Source: Daphnia carinata (lineage: Eukaryota; Arthropoda; Branchiopoda; Diplostraca; Daphniidae). Taken from it: a stretch of 64,000 nucleotides of DNA. Under the pieces are notes generated by a model. It was given only the letters and a program-made list of their open reading frames with translations, was not told the origin of the DNA and did not search any database. Each line of letters opens with the position of its first letter. Position 1 is the stretch's first letter. Made by a program: the position numbers and the translations under genes. This document shows positions 1 through 11,108 of this stretch, one piece after another. The stretch is from positions 4,950,017-5,014,016 of the forward strand of contig NC_081339.1 in NCBI RefSeq assembly GCF_022539665.2, in the 5' to 3' direction.

Positions 1-917
1 TTCTTTAACATTTTAGTATGATTGATCACTTATGCGTCTTACAATTCATATTTGAAAATATGCTCGAATGTGGAGGTAAACTAGTAAAATATTAACAATG
101 TTTTAATTTTTTATATAGAAAACGACCCCTTGCAGAACGGCCATCTTGAATTGGGAGAAAACCAGGTGCAGAACTTCGCCATGGAAAGATGACGTAGTGA
201 CGGTGTTACAACTATCCTTAAGCGTAAGTCCTAACATCTGATTCTTTTTTAAATAGATACATTAGTCTGTTCCTACTACCAAATCATCCCAAAATGCGAA
301 ATGCAGCATGTTTTTGCACCAGCGGTGTGGGTCTTAAATTTTGGCTTTGCATGGGCTAATTGCCTGTTGCTAGATTTTGTGTCTTCTTGTTGATCCATTT
401 CAAATCTGAACTACCCCAGTGGTATTCGCAAGAATTGTTTATCACATCAGTTTTTGACGTACTTGTTGATCAGTAACTCGCTGGGGTTTCGTGTGAGTCT
501 TTCGAGCAGTGACTTCTTGATTTGCATTATCTCAATTAGAAACCAATTTTCATGGCTAAGACCATGTTTTCTGATTTTAAATCAGGATTTTTTCTTTTAA
601 GACGAGGGGGAGGGACTGGTTGTGAAACTAGTCTATAACCTTCCGGCTTAATTTTTCTGCATTTGCATCACTTGAAGTTAAACAGATTTGATTTTTTATC
701 CCCCGTAAGATGATATCCTTCAAGCATCCGGTTTTGAATGTTGATTAGATCGCCTTATTTGCCAAGGGGTGTTCTGGCACCCTAAATTGTATTAGGGAAC
801 GCCTGCTTTTCATTCTCGCTGTTTTTTATTTTTTTTTTCAACATTTCTCGAATACGACTCGTTGAAGATCTGGTTCATTGGCATCTGTCACTGATCCTCT
901 CGGAAATTCTGCTTCTT
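1..917. other. No gene recognised
   Basis: AT-rich sequence with many short homopolymer runs. I see no reading frame with family resemblance, no RNA gene and no clear repeat on either strand. Confidence 0.4.
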
Positions 918-1319
918 TTAAATGGCTATGACCTTTTCTGTAACCTCATTTGCATCCGCGAACATTGAAACTTTGACACTTGAATTTGTTCTCCACGTTT
1001 GTTTTTGTGGAATTAGTTGATCATCGTTGTCATGCGTGTCCAATGGTAACTTCTTCTGTGGAGGGATCAGGTTTGAAAAGGGAAATGCCGAATATGTCAA
1101 CCAGAGGGCAGCATTGTTGCTTTTTCGATCGTCATAAACAGCAGCTGCATGCGATTGATAAAGAGCAGAGGTTCTACTATTCGTTTCAGTACAATTTTTA
1201 ATGGCATTCAGTTTTGCAACTCCATCATTAACGTTCGAATTGTCCTCCCCATTTTCTATTTCTCGACATCTGATTTCCTTAAATGATTGTGGCTGAATTC
1301 GTAGTATCCTGAACAACAA
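918..1319 (-). other. Open frame of 133 codons, function unknown
   Basis: A minus-strand frame stays open for about 400 nt. Its product is hydrophilic and rich in Asn, Lys and Ser, with no domain I recognise. A good 3' splice acceptor (TTGTTCAG) lies inside its upstream end, near 1309. It could therefore be a 3' exon of the divergent secreted-protein gene just upstream (1360-1688), but I could not find a donor of matching phase. It may equally be a chance open frame. Confidence 0.2.
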
Positions 1320-1359
1320 ATCGAGTTCGCTTTGTTTGATTTTTTTTTTTCCCTATTGA

Positions 1360-1688
1360 TTATTCAAATTTATCTTGATAATCGAAAGGAGAGGTAGGAT
1401 TTCCAAAAATGGATGGTAAATTGTATCCCGTTACGGTTGCCATTGCGTTCCATTTGGTTGTGGGGCGTAAAACAAGAGAAACTGGAAAATATGCATGCCT
1501 GGCATTTGTATGACTTTCTCCGACTTGTTGAAGACTTCCTTGGGGCACGTAAATATCAACTGGTTTTTTAGCTTGAAATGGAGCGCATGCCACCATATTT
1601 ACAAAGCAAAGATGCACCTGCACGTAGACGTCGTGGAGAATACGTTGTGAATTTGGGGGGATCAACTATAACTTACGCTCGCAATCAT
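1360..1688 (-). CDS. Divergent member of the secreted cuticle-protein array (89 aa, possibly decayed)
   Basis: Exon 1 is complement(1677..1688), 12 nt coding MIAS, followed by GTAAGT. Exon 2 starts at 1617 after TGCAG and reads VHLCFVNMVACAP, which matches the signal-peptide exon of the neighbouring cuticle genes (for example AILLCVTMVASAP). The frame then runs without a further intron to a stop at 1360, giving about 89 aa. At the place where the other members have the donor of intron 2 (after GYFT) this copy reads HAYFP and has no GT, so intron 2 appears lost or broken. The RR motif is not recognisable. It may be a short secreted protein or a relic. The first two exons are well supported; the end is uncertain. 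Confidence 0.45.
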
Positions 1689-2238
1689 TGTTGGTTACTA
1701 ATTTAAAATTGATGACTTGACCAATTGCATTTTATTGATTTTTTTGAAAGCAGCTTATTGTCCGTGATGCTGGACAGCAACTGTCCTAGCCAGTTTGTTT
1801 ACCTTTTCATAAATTCGCGGCGCGTAATGGATAAGTCTGAATCGCTGGAAAACTTGGAAGTGGAGTAAACATTGAGATGTGTAATCACATTGAACGTAAA
1901 TAACCATATTAATTAAATAATCATATTGACGTAAACCGATATTGAAATTTCAAATTCCTAAGAACTTTTTAAAGAATTTTTTGAAATAATGTAAACTTCA
2001 GTTTTTCTAGCCGATATCGACGCATTGCATTTGTATTTTAAAGAGTTGAATTCAAATTTGAAAAATTCAAGAAATACATTAACCCAGAAGAAAACAAAAC
2101 CGACGTTAGTAATAGACTTTCCCCTTCATAAATCACCAGTAGAAAAAAATAGGAATGCGAATAGATGTAACAAGATTAAATACATAGTTTTAACGGGAAT
2201 TTGAAGTACGAAATTTAGCTCTGTTTCAATGTACATTT
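1689..2238. other. Spacer, nothing recognised
   Basis: AT-rich spacer holding the presumed promoter of the 1360-1688 gene and the 3' end of the next gene. No clear TATA box or other element seen. Confidence 0.4.
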
Positions 2239-2992
2239 TTAACCCAGCACGAGCATCATTGCATTTCTGAACGCCAAGCGCATTATATTCAATCGGTTCA
2301 GGTTCACGATTGTACTTAAGATAGGGTGCATTGTATTTGTTCCGCTATTTTGGGGGCCGGCATTGGTGCCACGCACATCTTCTACTTCTTCTTGAAATGC
2401 CGCAGCGTCTGATTTTGTTTCGTAGTTGCCTTCGAATTCGTAATTTTCCGAGGGATCTGTATGGGGAAGCATTTTATCAAAATGAGTTAAAATAATAGAG
2501 TCAAAAATAAGTTTTTCAATCAAAATGAATTAAAATTAAAAAAACCTTCGTATCCGTAAGGATAGTAGCCGGGGAAAGGGCTACCGGGGAAGTATCTCAA
2601 ACCGTAGCCTGGAACACCGGCCAGGGCGTAGGGATGAAATCCAGCAAAAGCGGCCGGAGAGACGGGCAATTGGTTCAATGCAACACGGGGCGCATTTTCA
2701 TTTGCATTGTACGATGCCGTGTATCCCAAATTTTCATGTGGTGTGTAGGTACTACATATACGTGATATTCGGTTATTAGAGAAATCGATTTAAAAAGGAA
2801 AATTTATTCAAAATTCACTCACGTATAGTAGCCCCAACCGCCTTTTGAACTTTGGCCGAACGGTAGTGGAGCTTCCAGCGGAGCAGAAGCCACCATGGTG
2901 ACACACAATAGAATGGCCTGTAAAATTTGATTTAAAAAAAATTTTGGCTCAATTTTTATGGGGGGAAAAGCTAGACTTACGATAGCAATCAT
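2239..2992 (-). CDS. Secreted cuticle-type protein, divergent array member (176 aa)
   Basis: Exons are complement(2981..2992), (2823..2917), (2546..2751) and (2239..2456); all junctions are GT-AG and the phases fit (531 nt in total). The product starts MIAI, continues as a signal peptide ending near MVASAP, and then has GGWGYYT, a degenerate RR-like segment (GYTASYNANENAP...LPVSP) and a Gly/Tyr/Pro-rich stretch (PGYYPYGYE). An acidic segment and a hydrophobic tail (IMRLAFRNAMMLVLG) end the protein. The RR consensus of chitin-binding domain 4 is much weaker here than in the members to the right, so chitin binding is an inference from the paralogues. It is probably secreted by epidermis into cuticle. 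No clear TATA box; the upstream TTTAAAG near 3031 is only a weak match. Confidence 0.75.
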
Positions 2993-3039
2993 TTTGGGTT
3001 CTATGTGATGGACTTCGTAACGTTCAGGCCTTTAAAGAT

Positions 3040-4619
3040 GATGACTTTCAGTTGAGTTCCTTCTAAACGTGTCTAATGTTGGCAGCCAACTAGACTCGAA
3101 TGTCATCTCAAAATGTTTGCAGGGCCATTTATGTATCCCTTTTCAAGTTCGAATCTGTTGTGTTTTCAAATTTTGTATTCGAATTAAAAAAAAAAGGAAC
3201 TTGGATTCCGAGGATGCGACTTGGATGGAAAACCAGTTCTGGGATGCGTTTTTGACATTTTTTCTTTTTATCTTTTTAACTAGTACTAGATGTGGCAGAC
3301 TACGTTTTTATTTGGAACTCCAAGTCAAAGACCTATGGAAATTTATCTTAAGCGCGTTATTATGGACATCGCGAGGCAAAAACACATTTTTCCATCAGCT
3401 GTTGATTTTTTGAACCGATTCTTTGACGATCTGCAGTTAATATTAAATGAGGTTTTGGGACGGGGGGAGTTGTGTGTAAAACTCAACGGGAGTCATTTCC
3501 TTCCCCTAAGTAAATGAATCAGTTAATCGGCATTGAATTGAACGCGGTTAGGGGTGAACAAAGTCAGATGGCCACGCCCTCCATATTTGGTCGTAAGCCG
3601 ATGACACGAGAAAAATGTTGCTCATCGAAGCCCATTTTTTTTTTTTTTTGTTTTCAGTCCTCAGTGTCCTTTGTTTATCTGTGACCCTTTCGATGTTGGC
3701 AGTAAAAACAGGTTTAGGGCAAAGAATGTCTAAAACAAATCCAAAAGTCGTAATCAATGTTGGTGGTTCATTAAGCTCACGTGAGTTTACTTTTACATTT
3801 TACATCTTTGCTCTGCTTGTCTAAACCTTTCTTTGGCGATTAGCGAAGAAGACGCTCGTCGTAGTTACGCAAAACAGGCTTGAAAATACGGAGAACGTAG
3901 AGAATTAATGTTTAACAATCACGCTCTGTTTGTTCCAAACGAATCCATTGTTCGTTTCCACCGTCTACCCGTTTCTTTTTCTTTTGTTCGCACTTATCAT
4001 GAAATGGATTCTCGAATGTTATCGAAGACGTCGAGCTATTCGCGACGAGTTTTGTTCACCTACACGTGTACGCCTTTCAAGTTCAAGTTTGTTGCCCTTC
4101 AGAGCGTTGCATTTGAAAAATCACTTTAAAAGATCCAATTGAAATAAGAATGAAAAACACTTGTTGAAGTTGCAAACAAAAAAGAAGGAGAAACTTGATT
4201 TGAAAACCGGCGTCAGGTCGATGCCTTTTTAAAAACAATAGCTATCAGATTGAATAGCAATAGCTGTCTCACCTTTTTTGGCACCGAATGTCAGACTCTC
4301 GTAAACGATCACTGTTGAGCAGACAAGGGAAATCCCTCCAGCTGAACTGTTTCATTTTTTCTTCCGCTCTTCGTTTAAACACTCTTTAAAAAATCTCTTT
4401 CGTTTGATGCTAAAAGAATTTCAGTTTTCAAGCTTCGCTAACCATGCAACCCGATAAGAGTTATTTATTTCCAATTCCCTTTTTAAATAATCAACAAATA
4501 ACCGCAACTTGAGACACGTTTAGAAATCAACTTGCCTCTTGGAGAAAATCAAATCTAAATGAGATGTCGTTGTTTGTTGTTGTTTGCTCTTGGAAGTATT
4601 ATTAAATACCAAAAAATTG
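3040..4619. other. Spacer with short plus-strand open frames, none convincing
   Basis: Several plus-strand frames of 60-115 codons lie here. One (about 3290-3517) has a plausible soluble-protein composition, and one (3615-3824) contains VVINVGG, but neither extends into a recognisable gene. No RNA gene or transposon end seen. Confidence 0.35.
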
Positions 4620-5457
4620 TTAACCCGCCATCATCATAACAGCGTTGGCCATCATCAATTTCACGATGCCCATGGTATTCATGGTAATGAGTTTGTTGAT
4701 CACAGCCGTCATGGGATTCGGTGCCGGTGTCGTGGCCGGTGTCGTGGCTGGGGCCGTGGCTGGGGCCGTGGCTGGGGCAGTTCCAGATGGAGCCGTGTTT
4801 GCAGCGTTGTTGCCAAAAATACCAAAAAGACGCAAAGCCTCTTCGTACTCCTCGGCCGTTAGTTCGTCGGATCTCGTTTCGTATTGGCCGCCAAATCCGT
4901 AATTCACTGGGAGGCACATTAGGAAAAAAAAAAGCGATTCAGTTGGGGATGGTTTAAAAAAAAAAACTCGTGCGATTGAACTAACCTTTAGGATAGCCAG
5001 GGTAATAAGCGGGGTAATATCGCAAGCTGGGCATGGCCGGTGTAGCATACGGTTGAAATGCGAAGGGGTTGAATGGCAATGGATTGAATGGCGCAGGCGA
5101 TTGTTTTGCGCCATCTTTGTATGTTGCCGTGTATCCCGACTTTCCGTCCAATGTGTGGGTCCTGTAAAACATTTTTTTTTTTTTTTTCAATTTGAAATAA
5201 TTTCAAATGATTGCTGATTTGTTAGATATTACGTGAAATAGCCCCACGCTGGGTTTGCTGGTTTGACTGCGTCTTGAACATCACGAGCTTCGGCTTTGTC
5301 AGTGTCAACTGTTAACGGCCTAACATCTGATGGAGCCGAGGCTACCAAAGTTGTTAAACACAAGGCCAATACCTGTTTGATATCATTTCAATGATTAGGA
5401 CCATTTTTTTTTTTTTAACAGAGAGGCAAAACAAATGCTACTTACGATCGGAATCAT
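4620..5457 (-). CDS. Secreted cuticle-type protein with PAT repeats (204 aa)
   Basis: Exons are complement(5446..5457), (5233..5372), (4986..5161) and (4620..4906), totalling 615 nt with consistent phases. The start MIPI plus VLALCLTTLVASAP forms the signal peptide. After it come PAWGYFT and a degenerate RR-like segment (GKSGYTATYKDG), then a Pro/Phe/Tyr-rich stretch with FNPLPFNPFAFQPYATP. The last exon holds VNYGFGGQYETRSDE, an Ala-Pro-Thr low-complexity block made by a 12-15 nt tandem repeat (about 4730-4790), and a Met-rich hydrophobic tail (IVKLMMANAVMMMAG). Gene structure and tail tie it to the array. The core RR residues are mostly lost, so direct chitin binding is uncertain. A TATA box lies about 120 nt upstream of the start. 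Confidence 0.78.
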
Positions 5458-5574
5458 TGTTTAATTCTGTTTTTGCTGGTGGTGTTAAATCGTACGATTT
5501 TTTTTTAGCTTCAATTGGAAGGTTTCTTGTTGAAAACTGTTTGATATCTGAGGCATGATACAGTTGTTTTGCTG

Positions 5575-5582
5575 TATTTATA
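5575..5582 (-). promoter_or_regulatory. TATA box of the 4620-5457 gene
   Basis: TATAAATA on the minus strand, about 120 nt upstream of the start codon. Confidence 0.5.
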
Positions 5583-6436
5583 CACCCAACAACTCGTCTG
5601 CCCTTGCTCATCGTTCTATTGTTTAGTTCCATGGAAATAACTTGCGGGGAATTTCAAAACAGGAAAGAAAAACAATTACATGGGAAAAACTGATAACCGG
5701 CAGAATAGAATGAATTCTCGATGGCAGGACGATAATTAAATTTAGCATTCTTCAATGTCTTTTGGGAACAAAAAATGCAAATGGAATGAGAGGGGGGGGG
5801 GAATACGGTGGAAAACTGGTACATTCATCGCTTGCTGGACAATGATTGTGCATAACCTGCGACAGACGTCACTCCAGTGCCTTGGCCCTGGATTAATAAC
5901 AAGTTAGGTTTTTTTGTTTTGTTTTCTTTCACGCGGGATAAAATGAAAAAAAGGGATGGTAGTTTGACTACCTTTTGGATTCGCATAATTTTATTCACAA
6001 CCCCCCATGGAAACAAAAAAAAATACCTGTTTTTGATGTTCGCAATTCATAGCCTTGAATTCGAAATGACCCTTCAATTGGTGTACGCCAATCGAATGCG
6101 ATTTTCTCCGCTTGGTATGCAGATACGTTGGTTATTTTATTTTATTTTTTTTTTTTCAACATCACGACTTAAATTTTAGAGAATTCCTTATGTGTTGCGA
6201 TGCTAAACCGCAAGTATTTTCACCTCATCACATTGTTCTGACGTACGTATTTTTGTTTCAAATTGCCTTGCGAATGGCGTATTCAATTTGAAATGAGGTT
6301 GTATTAAAGTTTATTGTTCATAGACACGGGGCATAAACAAAAACAAAATCATACAAATAAAATTAGAATTAGTCGGGAAATTTCAGTGGGACGTTCTACG
6401 TGGCCAAAGTGGCGAAAATCCGGTCGGCCCCATTTC
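5583..6436. other. Spacer, nothing recognised
   Basis: AT-rich, with poly-T/poly-A runs and a G run near 5790. No gene seen. Confidence 0.4.
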
Positions 6437-7277
6437 TTAACTCATGTTCGACAACATCTGTTGCATCATCGCCAACATCGCTTGGTTCACCCTGTTCATC
6501 AAAGTGAAAGGCATTATCATGGTCGCCAGCGACGTGCGTTCCTTAAGAGCGTTCGTTTCTTCTACTGTGAGCGGGATTCGAGCGATTTTCGCAAGGGCTA
6601 TCATGTCATACGCGGAAAAAGGGATTTGTTTTTCTCCTTGCTTAATCCGACGTGATTGTCCGACGAAGAATATTGGTCTTTTTTTTTTTAATGAATTGAA
6701 TTATTGAATTCAGTCAGATCGAAATAGCGCAAAATGAATGAAGCATCATTTTTTTTTTTACTTTACCTTGCGGATAGATTGGGTGAGGGAAGGGCAAGTA
6801 ATTTTGCGCACCGTAGCCTAATCCGTAGATGGGGAAAGCAGAAATTGGAGAACGAAAGGACCAAGCGATGGGACGACGGGCGGATAAGTCGGTCGGAGAG
6901 ACGGGCAAATGCGATCCTGTGGCGCGGAAGCCTTTCTCGTCAGCCTCGTACGTTGTCTTGTATTCAACGCCATCTTTATCCCGTAAACTAAAAACACAAA
7001 TCAATGAGCATATTGTATTTGTCTTTGCTTCAATTTAAAGTGAAAACTAACGTAAGGTATCCGGAAACGGCTTTGCCAGGCTCTCCCGCCTGCACGTGAC
7101 GGCCATTTGGCTCTTCCACGTTGATCACTGCGTCTTTCGTTTCCGTCGGTGCGGATGCGACCATCACCATCACGCTCATTAAGATGACCTGTGCAAGGTG
7201 GAGAAAGTGAAATGAATGTCGTCTGGCAGACTAACCCGTAAATGTTGAATGAAATGTTGACTTACGATACGATTCAT
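6437..7277 (-). pseudogene. RR-type cuticle protein gene with frameshifted last exon
   Basis: Exons are complement(7266..7277), (7052..7188), (6767..6987) and a last exon from 6677. MNRI plus VILMSVMVMVASAP is the signal peptide. Exon 3 has a good RR motif (DGVEYKTTYEADEKGF, then SHLPVSP), as in chitin-binding domain 4 (PF00379). If intron 3 is spliced as in the paralogues, the last exon starts DQYSSSD and stops at complement(6601..6603) after about 23 codons. A shifted frame encodes the expected paralogous end, KQGEKQIPFSAYDMIALAKI and a Met-rich tail, closing at complement(6437..6439). Comparison with the 8852 and 12589 genes places the net indel between about 6640 and 6672. It may be a recent pseudogene, a gene with a shortened tail, or an assembly error. 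Confidence 0.7.
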
Positions 7278-7363
7278 CTTGTTTGCGGTGCCAGATGAAG
7301 AGGGATACTTTGTTTTTTTGTGCCACGCTTACCTGAGAATGAATTTCGCATTGATGAAGACCT

Positions 7364-7371
7364 CTTTTATA
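7364..7371 (-). promoter_or_regulatory. TATA box of the 6437-7277 gene
   Basis: TATAAAAG on the minus strand, about 90 nt upstream of the ATG. The same block, including the flanking AGAGGTCTTCAT, is conserved upstream of the 10387-11018 copy. Confidence 0.6.
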
Positions 7372-8851
7372 GCAATTTTCGCCTGGGCGGTTGAACCATC
7401 CTACGCTAACTTGGCAGCGGAAAATATGGATGAATACCGTAAAAGGATAGAACCAATGTCCATTAATAATGGAGGGTTAACGTATTGGGAAATGCGTATT
7501 AGATAAGGTACCAGTTGCGGGATAGATGACCGCAAGGTTTTATTGAGGTCCCCACCCCAATGTATGCCAATTACGTGACAACAGAAAAACATAACCATAT
7601 GTCATTGTTCACCTATACCCATTTTCAGAGCGCGTCATTCCAGTTTTTATCGACAATCGGATCAATCGAGGTCTTTATTCGATTTCTTTATCTATTACCT
7701 TTTCTTTAAAGGGAATATTTCGCCATTCGATGTCGCACGCCGATTGGCTGATGATTTCTTGTTTTTCCCTGCAAAATATTTACTTTTAATATTCGAGATT
7801 TTTGTATTGATTTTAATCGTAGCCAAGAATTAACTGTGAACGTTAGAATCATATTTATACTCATCAGCTTCAACGTGTTTATCTGCCGTATCGTGTTGGG
7901 AAACACAATGAAATGAAAATTGAAAGGAGTCGGGTACAATAACGTGATCAACGAATTAATTGGCTTTAAACTTGTTGGTAAATTGCCAATTTTCAGTACA
8001 TTTTTTGCGACACACCTGCACCAACAAACAAATTCATCCACCATCCCCCCTCGCATCTTAAACTTGGATTCTCCTTGTGCTTCCCAACCATAACCAGCAG
8101 TTCGCTGACTTTCCAGAACAAGTTCCCCCCCCCCCCTCGGTTACTTGCGTACATTCGACTTTCAAGTTCATTGGGTTCCATCGCGTTTCGAAAATAAAGG
8201 CCCAAATTAAAAAAAAAAAAAAAAAAAAAAGGAAAACTTGAAATTGAGAAACTACCCAATGGCTGATCCCTTTAAAGTTATTTTCGAATCTAAAGAATCC
8301 CTATCGATGTCCATCTTTGTTTTGGGTATCATTGACGAACACCCTCATCGATGTCAAAAGATTTCAATTTTTTTCTCCTGTTGGATTCCGAGATGTTGTA
8401 CAGTGGGGCTGTTTGGAAGTCCTTCAAGTTAATTAGATGATGTTGAATGTCCTTCATTTAAAAGTACACTACTTTGTGACATTAAAAACCATTCATGTTT
8501 GCAAGACAATTTTGTAGCGTTCGATATGAACGAGCATTGATTCGATGTCTCACGCGCTGATAGGCTAATTGATTTCCGTCAAGCCATCTTGTTTTTGCTT
8601 GCCAAAATGTTTTACAGTTAATATTAGAGACTATTTATTTTCTTGTATTGAAAGAATCACCTTGTAGCTGATGCGCACAATTTTTGGGAGGAGTTTGAGG
8701 AGGAAATGAGCATTTTTTTTTTTTTCAAACACATGGAACAAAGGAAACATTAAATAAAGTTTGTGAGATTTCAGACTGAGTTTTCCAAAAGATGTTAGCA
8801 TCAAGTAGAAAATCATGGCAGACAAAAAGATAGAAAATTGCAAGCGATATC
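7372..8851. repeat. Duplicated spacer (left copy)
   Basis: No gene. About 7500-8500 aligns by eye with about 11210-12240: for example GTCATTCCAGTTTTTAT near 7635 and 11350, and GAAAACTTGAAATTGAGAAA near 8231 and 11939. A shorter block with CGATGTC(G/T)CACGC occurs twice inside it, near 7728 and 8540. Confidence 0.7.
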
Positions 8852-9650
8852 TTAAATCGGCGCCTGAAAAATAATATTTAGAATATTGAGCAACAGGGTC
8901 ATCAGAAACGGACCGCGTTGTGTTATAACCGCAATTTCTTCTGGCGCTAGCGAAATTTGAGGGTCTTGCGCTAGGGCAAGAATCTCTTCTTTAGAAAGAG
9001 GAAATCCGTTTTCTCCTTGTTTAAGTTTCGTGTAGTCGTACGACAAAGAATCTTCGCCCGCCAAATATTTGTCTTTTAGTGGTTTTTTTTTTTTTTTTTT
9101 TTTCATGAATTGGAAATTAAAAATCAGTCAAATCAAAATGGCGCAAAATTAATGAAACATTATTTTTTACTTTACCTTGTTGATAAATCGGGTACGGGGT
9201 GGGCAAATAATTTTGGCGGAAACCATAGATGGGAAAAGCAGAAATTGGATAACGAACGGGCCAAGCAATGGGAGGACGGGCGGACGACTCGGTCGGGGAG
9301 ACGGACAAATGCGATCCTGTGCCGCGGAAGCCTTTCTCGTCAGCCTCGTACGTTGTCTTGTATTCAGCGCCATCTTTATGCTGTAAACTAAAAACACAAT
9401 TTGGACTTGGTATTTGTCTTTGTTTCAATTTAAAGTAAAAACTCACGTAAAGTATCCGGAAACGGCTTTGCCAGGCTCTCTGGTTTGCACGTGACGGCCT
9501 GTTGGTCCTTCCACGTTGATAACTGCGTCTTTCGTTTCCGTCGGTGCTGATGCGACCAACGCTACCGCGCTAATGAAGATTACCTGTCAATGTCGCGAAA
9601 ATTAGCCTGTGCCTGATTAGCCAGAAATGTTGACTCACCGTAAGTTTCAT
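8852..9650 (-). CDS. RR-type chitin-binding cuticle protein (193 aa)
   Basis: Exons are complement(9639..9650), (9447..9583), (9176..9387) and (8852..9072), totalling 582 nt. MKLT plus VIFISAVALVASAP is the signal peptide. The mature protein begins TETKDAVINVEGP. It has a complete RR core: GKAVSGYFT, then DGAEYKTTYEADEKGF and SHLSVSP, at about residues 45-85, which is the conserved part of chitin-binding domain 4. A Pro/Tyr-rich linker follows. The last exon gives DKYLAGEDSLSYD, an acidic helix-like part (LSKEEILALAQDPQ) and a hydrophobic end (LMTLLLNILNIIFQAPI). The tail is not part of ordinary RR proteins. The likely role is a structural component of cuticle. It is closest to the 12589 gene. 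Confidence 0.88.
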
Positions 9651-9725
9651 CTTGAACTGAGGACGATTCGGCTATGTGGCGTGGAACTGGTTGGAAATGA
9701 ATCCTAGGCTAACGAGGAAAAGCTC

Positions 9726-9733
9726 TTTTTATA
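9726..9733 (-). promoter_or_regulatory. TATA box of the 8852-9650 gene
   Basis: TATAAAAA on the minus strand, about 78 nt upstream of the ATG; conserved in the 12589 gene. Confidence 0.6.
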
Positions 9734-10386
9734 CTTGCGCTTGGCCTGATTGCTCGTCGTACGCTGTCGAACTTCAAAGTGGGTGGAGATAGAAATTAAA
9801 CACTAAAACTGGATGCAAAGTCAAGCGTCTCTTTGATGGATCATGGTAAAACTCATTTGAAATGAAAAAGTTACTAAGAAATAGTCTTAAAATAGATGAC
9901 CGTGATGTGAAGTTGAAGCTCCCCTTCCACATTAGCTAGTTACGCGGAATCAAACGGAACAAAAATCAATTCTTTTACACAACAGGTCTTTCCCGTTTTC
10001 ACTGACCATCTGATAACAGAAGATCGTCTTCTCGGAAATGCGCTCCTCTTTGCTCAGGTTTTAATCACACAAAAAAAGATGGCTTTTTTTTTTTAGATTT
10101 TGCAATTGGCAAGTATACCAACCCTTCCCCCAAACGTTCGTTGCGTTGTTTTGTCTGAGTTAACCTATTCTTTTACCGTGTGTAATACCCTCGGTTAAAG
10201 GTCTTACGAATGACACCAATAATTAGAAAATCGGTTCAACAGAACAAATGTATTTTTCTTGCGCGGTGATTAACAAAGCACATAAAATAAAGCTAGCGAG
10301 ATTACAGGTGGGGCATTTCCTCAAATTTGAACATCACATTCGAAAGCGTTAAGGAAGACGAGAGCGAAGCATTTCAATCCAATCTT
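9734..10386. repeat. Duplicated spacer shared with 13528-14167
   Basis: No gene. The end (about 10260-10380) matches about 14040-14160 nearly base for base, including GCGCGGTGATTAACAAA and AAAGCTAGCGAGATTACA. Confidence 0.7.
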
Positions 10387-11018
10387 TTAACCCATAGCCA
10401 TCAACGTCTTGTTGATAAGCATCATTATCAGCATGTTCTTCTTGTTCATCAAGATGAACGGCATGAGCATGAGCGTCATCAATCCGCGTTCAGTCAGGTT
10501 GGCAATTTCGTGTTCCATGTACGGCACTTGATCGTCTTGAGCCAGCGCCAATTCCTCTGCTTCAGAAAAGGGAAATTCGTCATCGTGTTTGTGTGCGAAA
10601 TTATCGTACGACAGTGACTCGTCACCCGCCAAATATTTGTCTTGATGATTTCAAAATTGAAAAAGAGTCAAATGGAATTGAAATTGAATGAATTATCATT
10701 TCGGCTTTACCTTGCGGGTAATTCGGGTAAAAGAAGGGCAAATAATTTTGAGGGCCGTAACGGTAAATATAGCTGGAAACGCCCGGCGAAAGGTAAAGTT
10801 CCTGGAAACTACATTGCCAGGCTCGCCCGTCTGCACGTGACGGACTTCTGGCCCGTCCACATTAACAACTGCGTTTTTCGTTTTCCGTCGGTGCCGATGC
10901 GACCATCGCCATCACGCTCATTAAGATGACCTGTGCAAGCTGGGAAAATGAAATAAATGACGTTTGGCAGATTAGTCGGCACGTGTTGTTGGAAATGTTG
11001 ACTTACCATGAGATTCAT
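10387..11018 (-). pseudogene. Broken RR-type cuticle protein gene
   Basis: Exon 1 complement(11007..11018) codes MNLM and exon 2 starts at 10930 with VILMSVMAMVASAPTE. One extra A relative to all paralogues (plus strand CGTTTTCCG near 10880) shifts the frame and gives TAA at complement(10862..10864). In addition, intron 2 and most of exon 3, including the RR core, are missing. Exon-2 sequence ending at GGCAATGTAGTTTCCAGG runs straight into the Tyr/Pro-rich part of exon 3 near 10790. The exon 3 donor (10711) and the last exon (10387..10640; DKYLAGDESLSYDN, then EIANLTERG and a Met-rich tail) are intact. It is closest to the 14168 gene. A TATA box remains. Two independent lesions make a functional protein unlikely. 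Confidence 0.88.
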
Positions 11019-11100
11019 TTTGTTTGCGGTGCTAGATGAAGGGGGATACCTTGTTTTGCGCCACTCCACCTGAGAATGAATGTTGGATTAATGAAGACCT

Positions 11101-11108
11101 CTTTTATA
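11101..11108 (-). promoter_or_regulatory. TATA box of the pseudogene copy
   Basis: TATAAAAG on the minus strand, about 85 nt upstream of the old start codon, still intact. Confidence 0.5.

Noticed and set aside
3615-3824. Possible K+ channel tetramerisation (T1/KCTD) start exon with VVINVGG
   Set aside because: Only about 20 matching residues and no downstream exon continuing the domain; likely chance.
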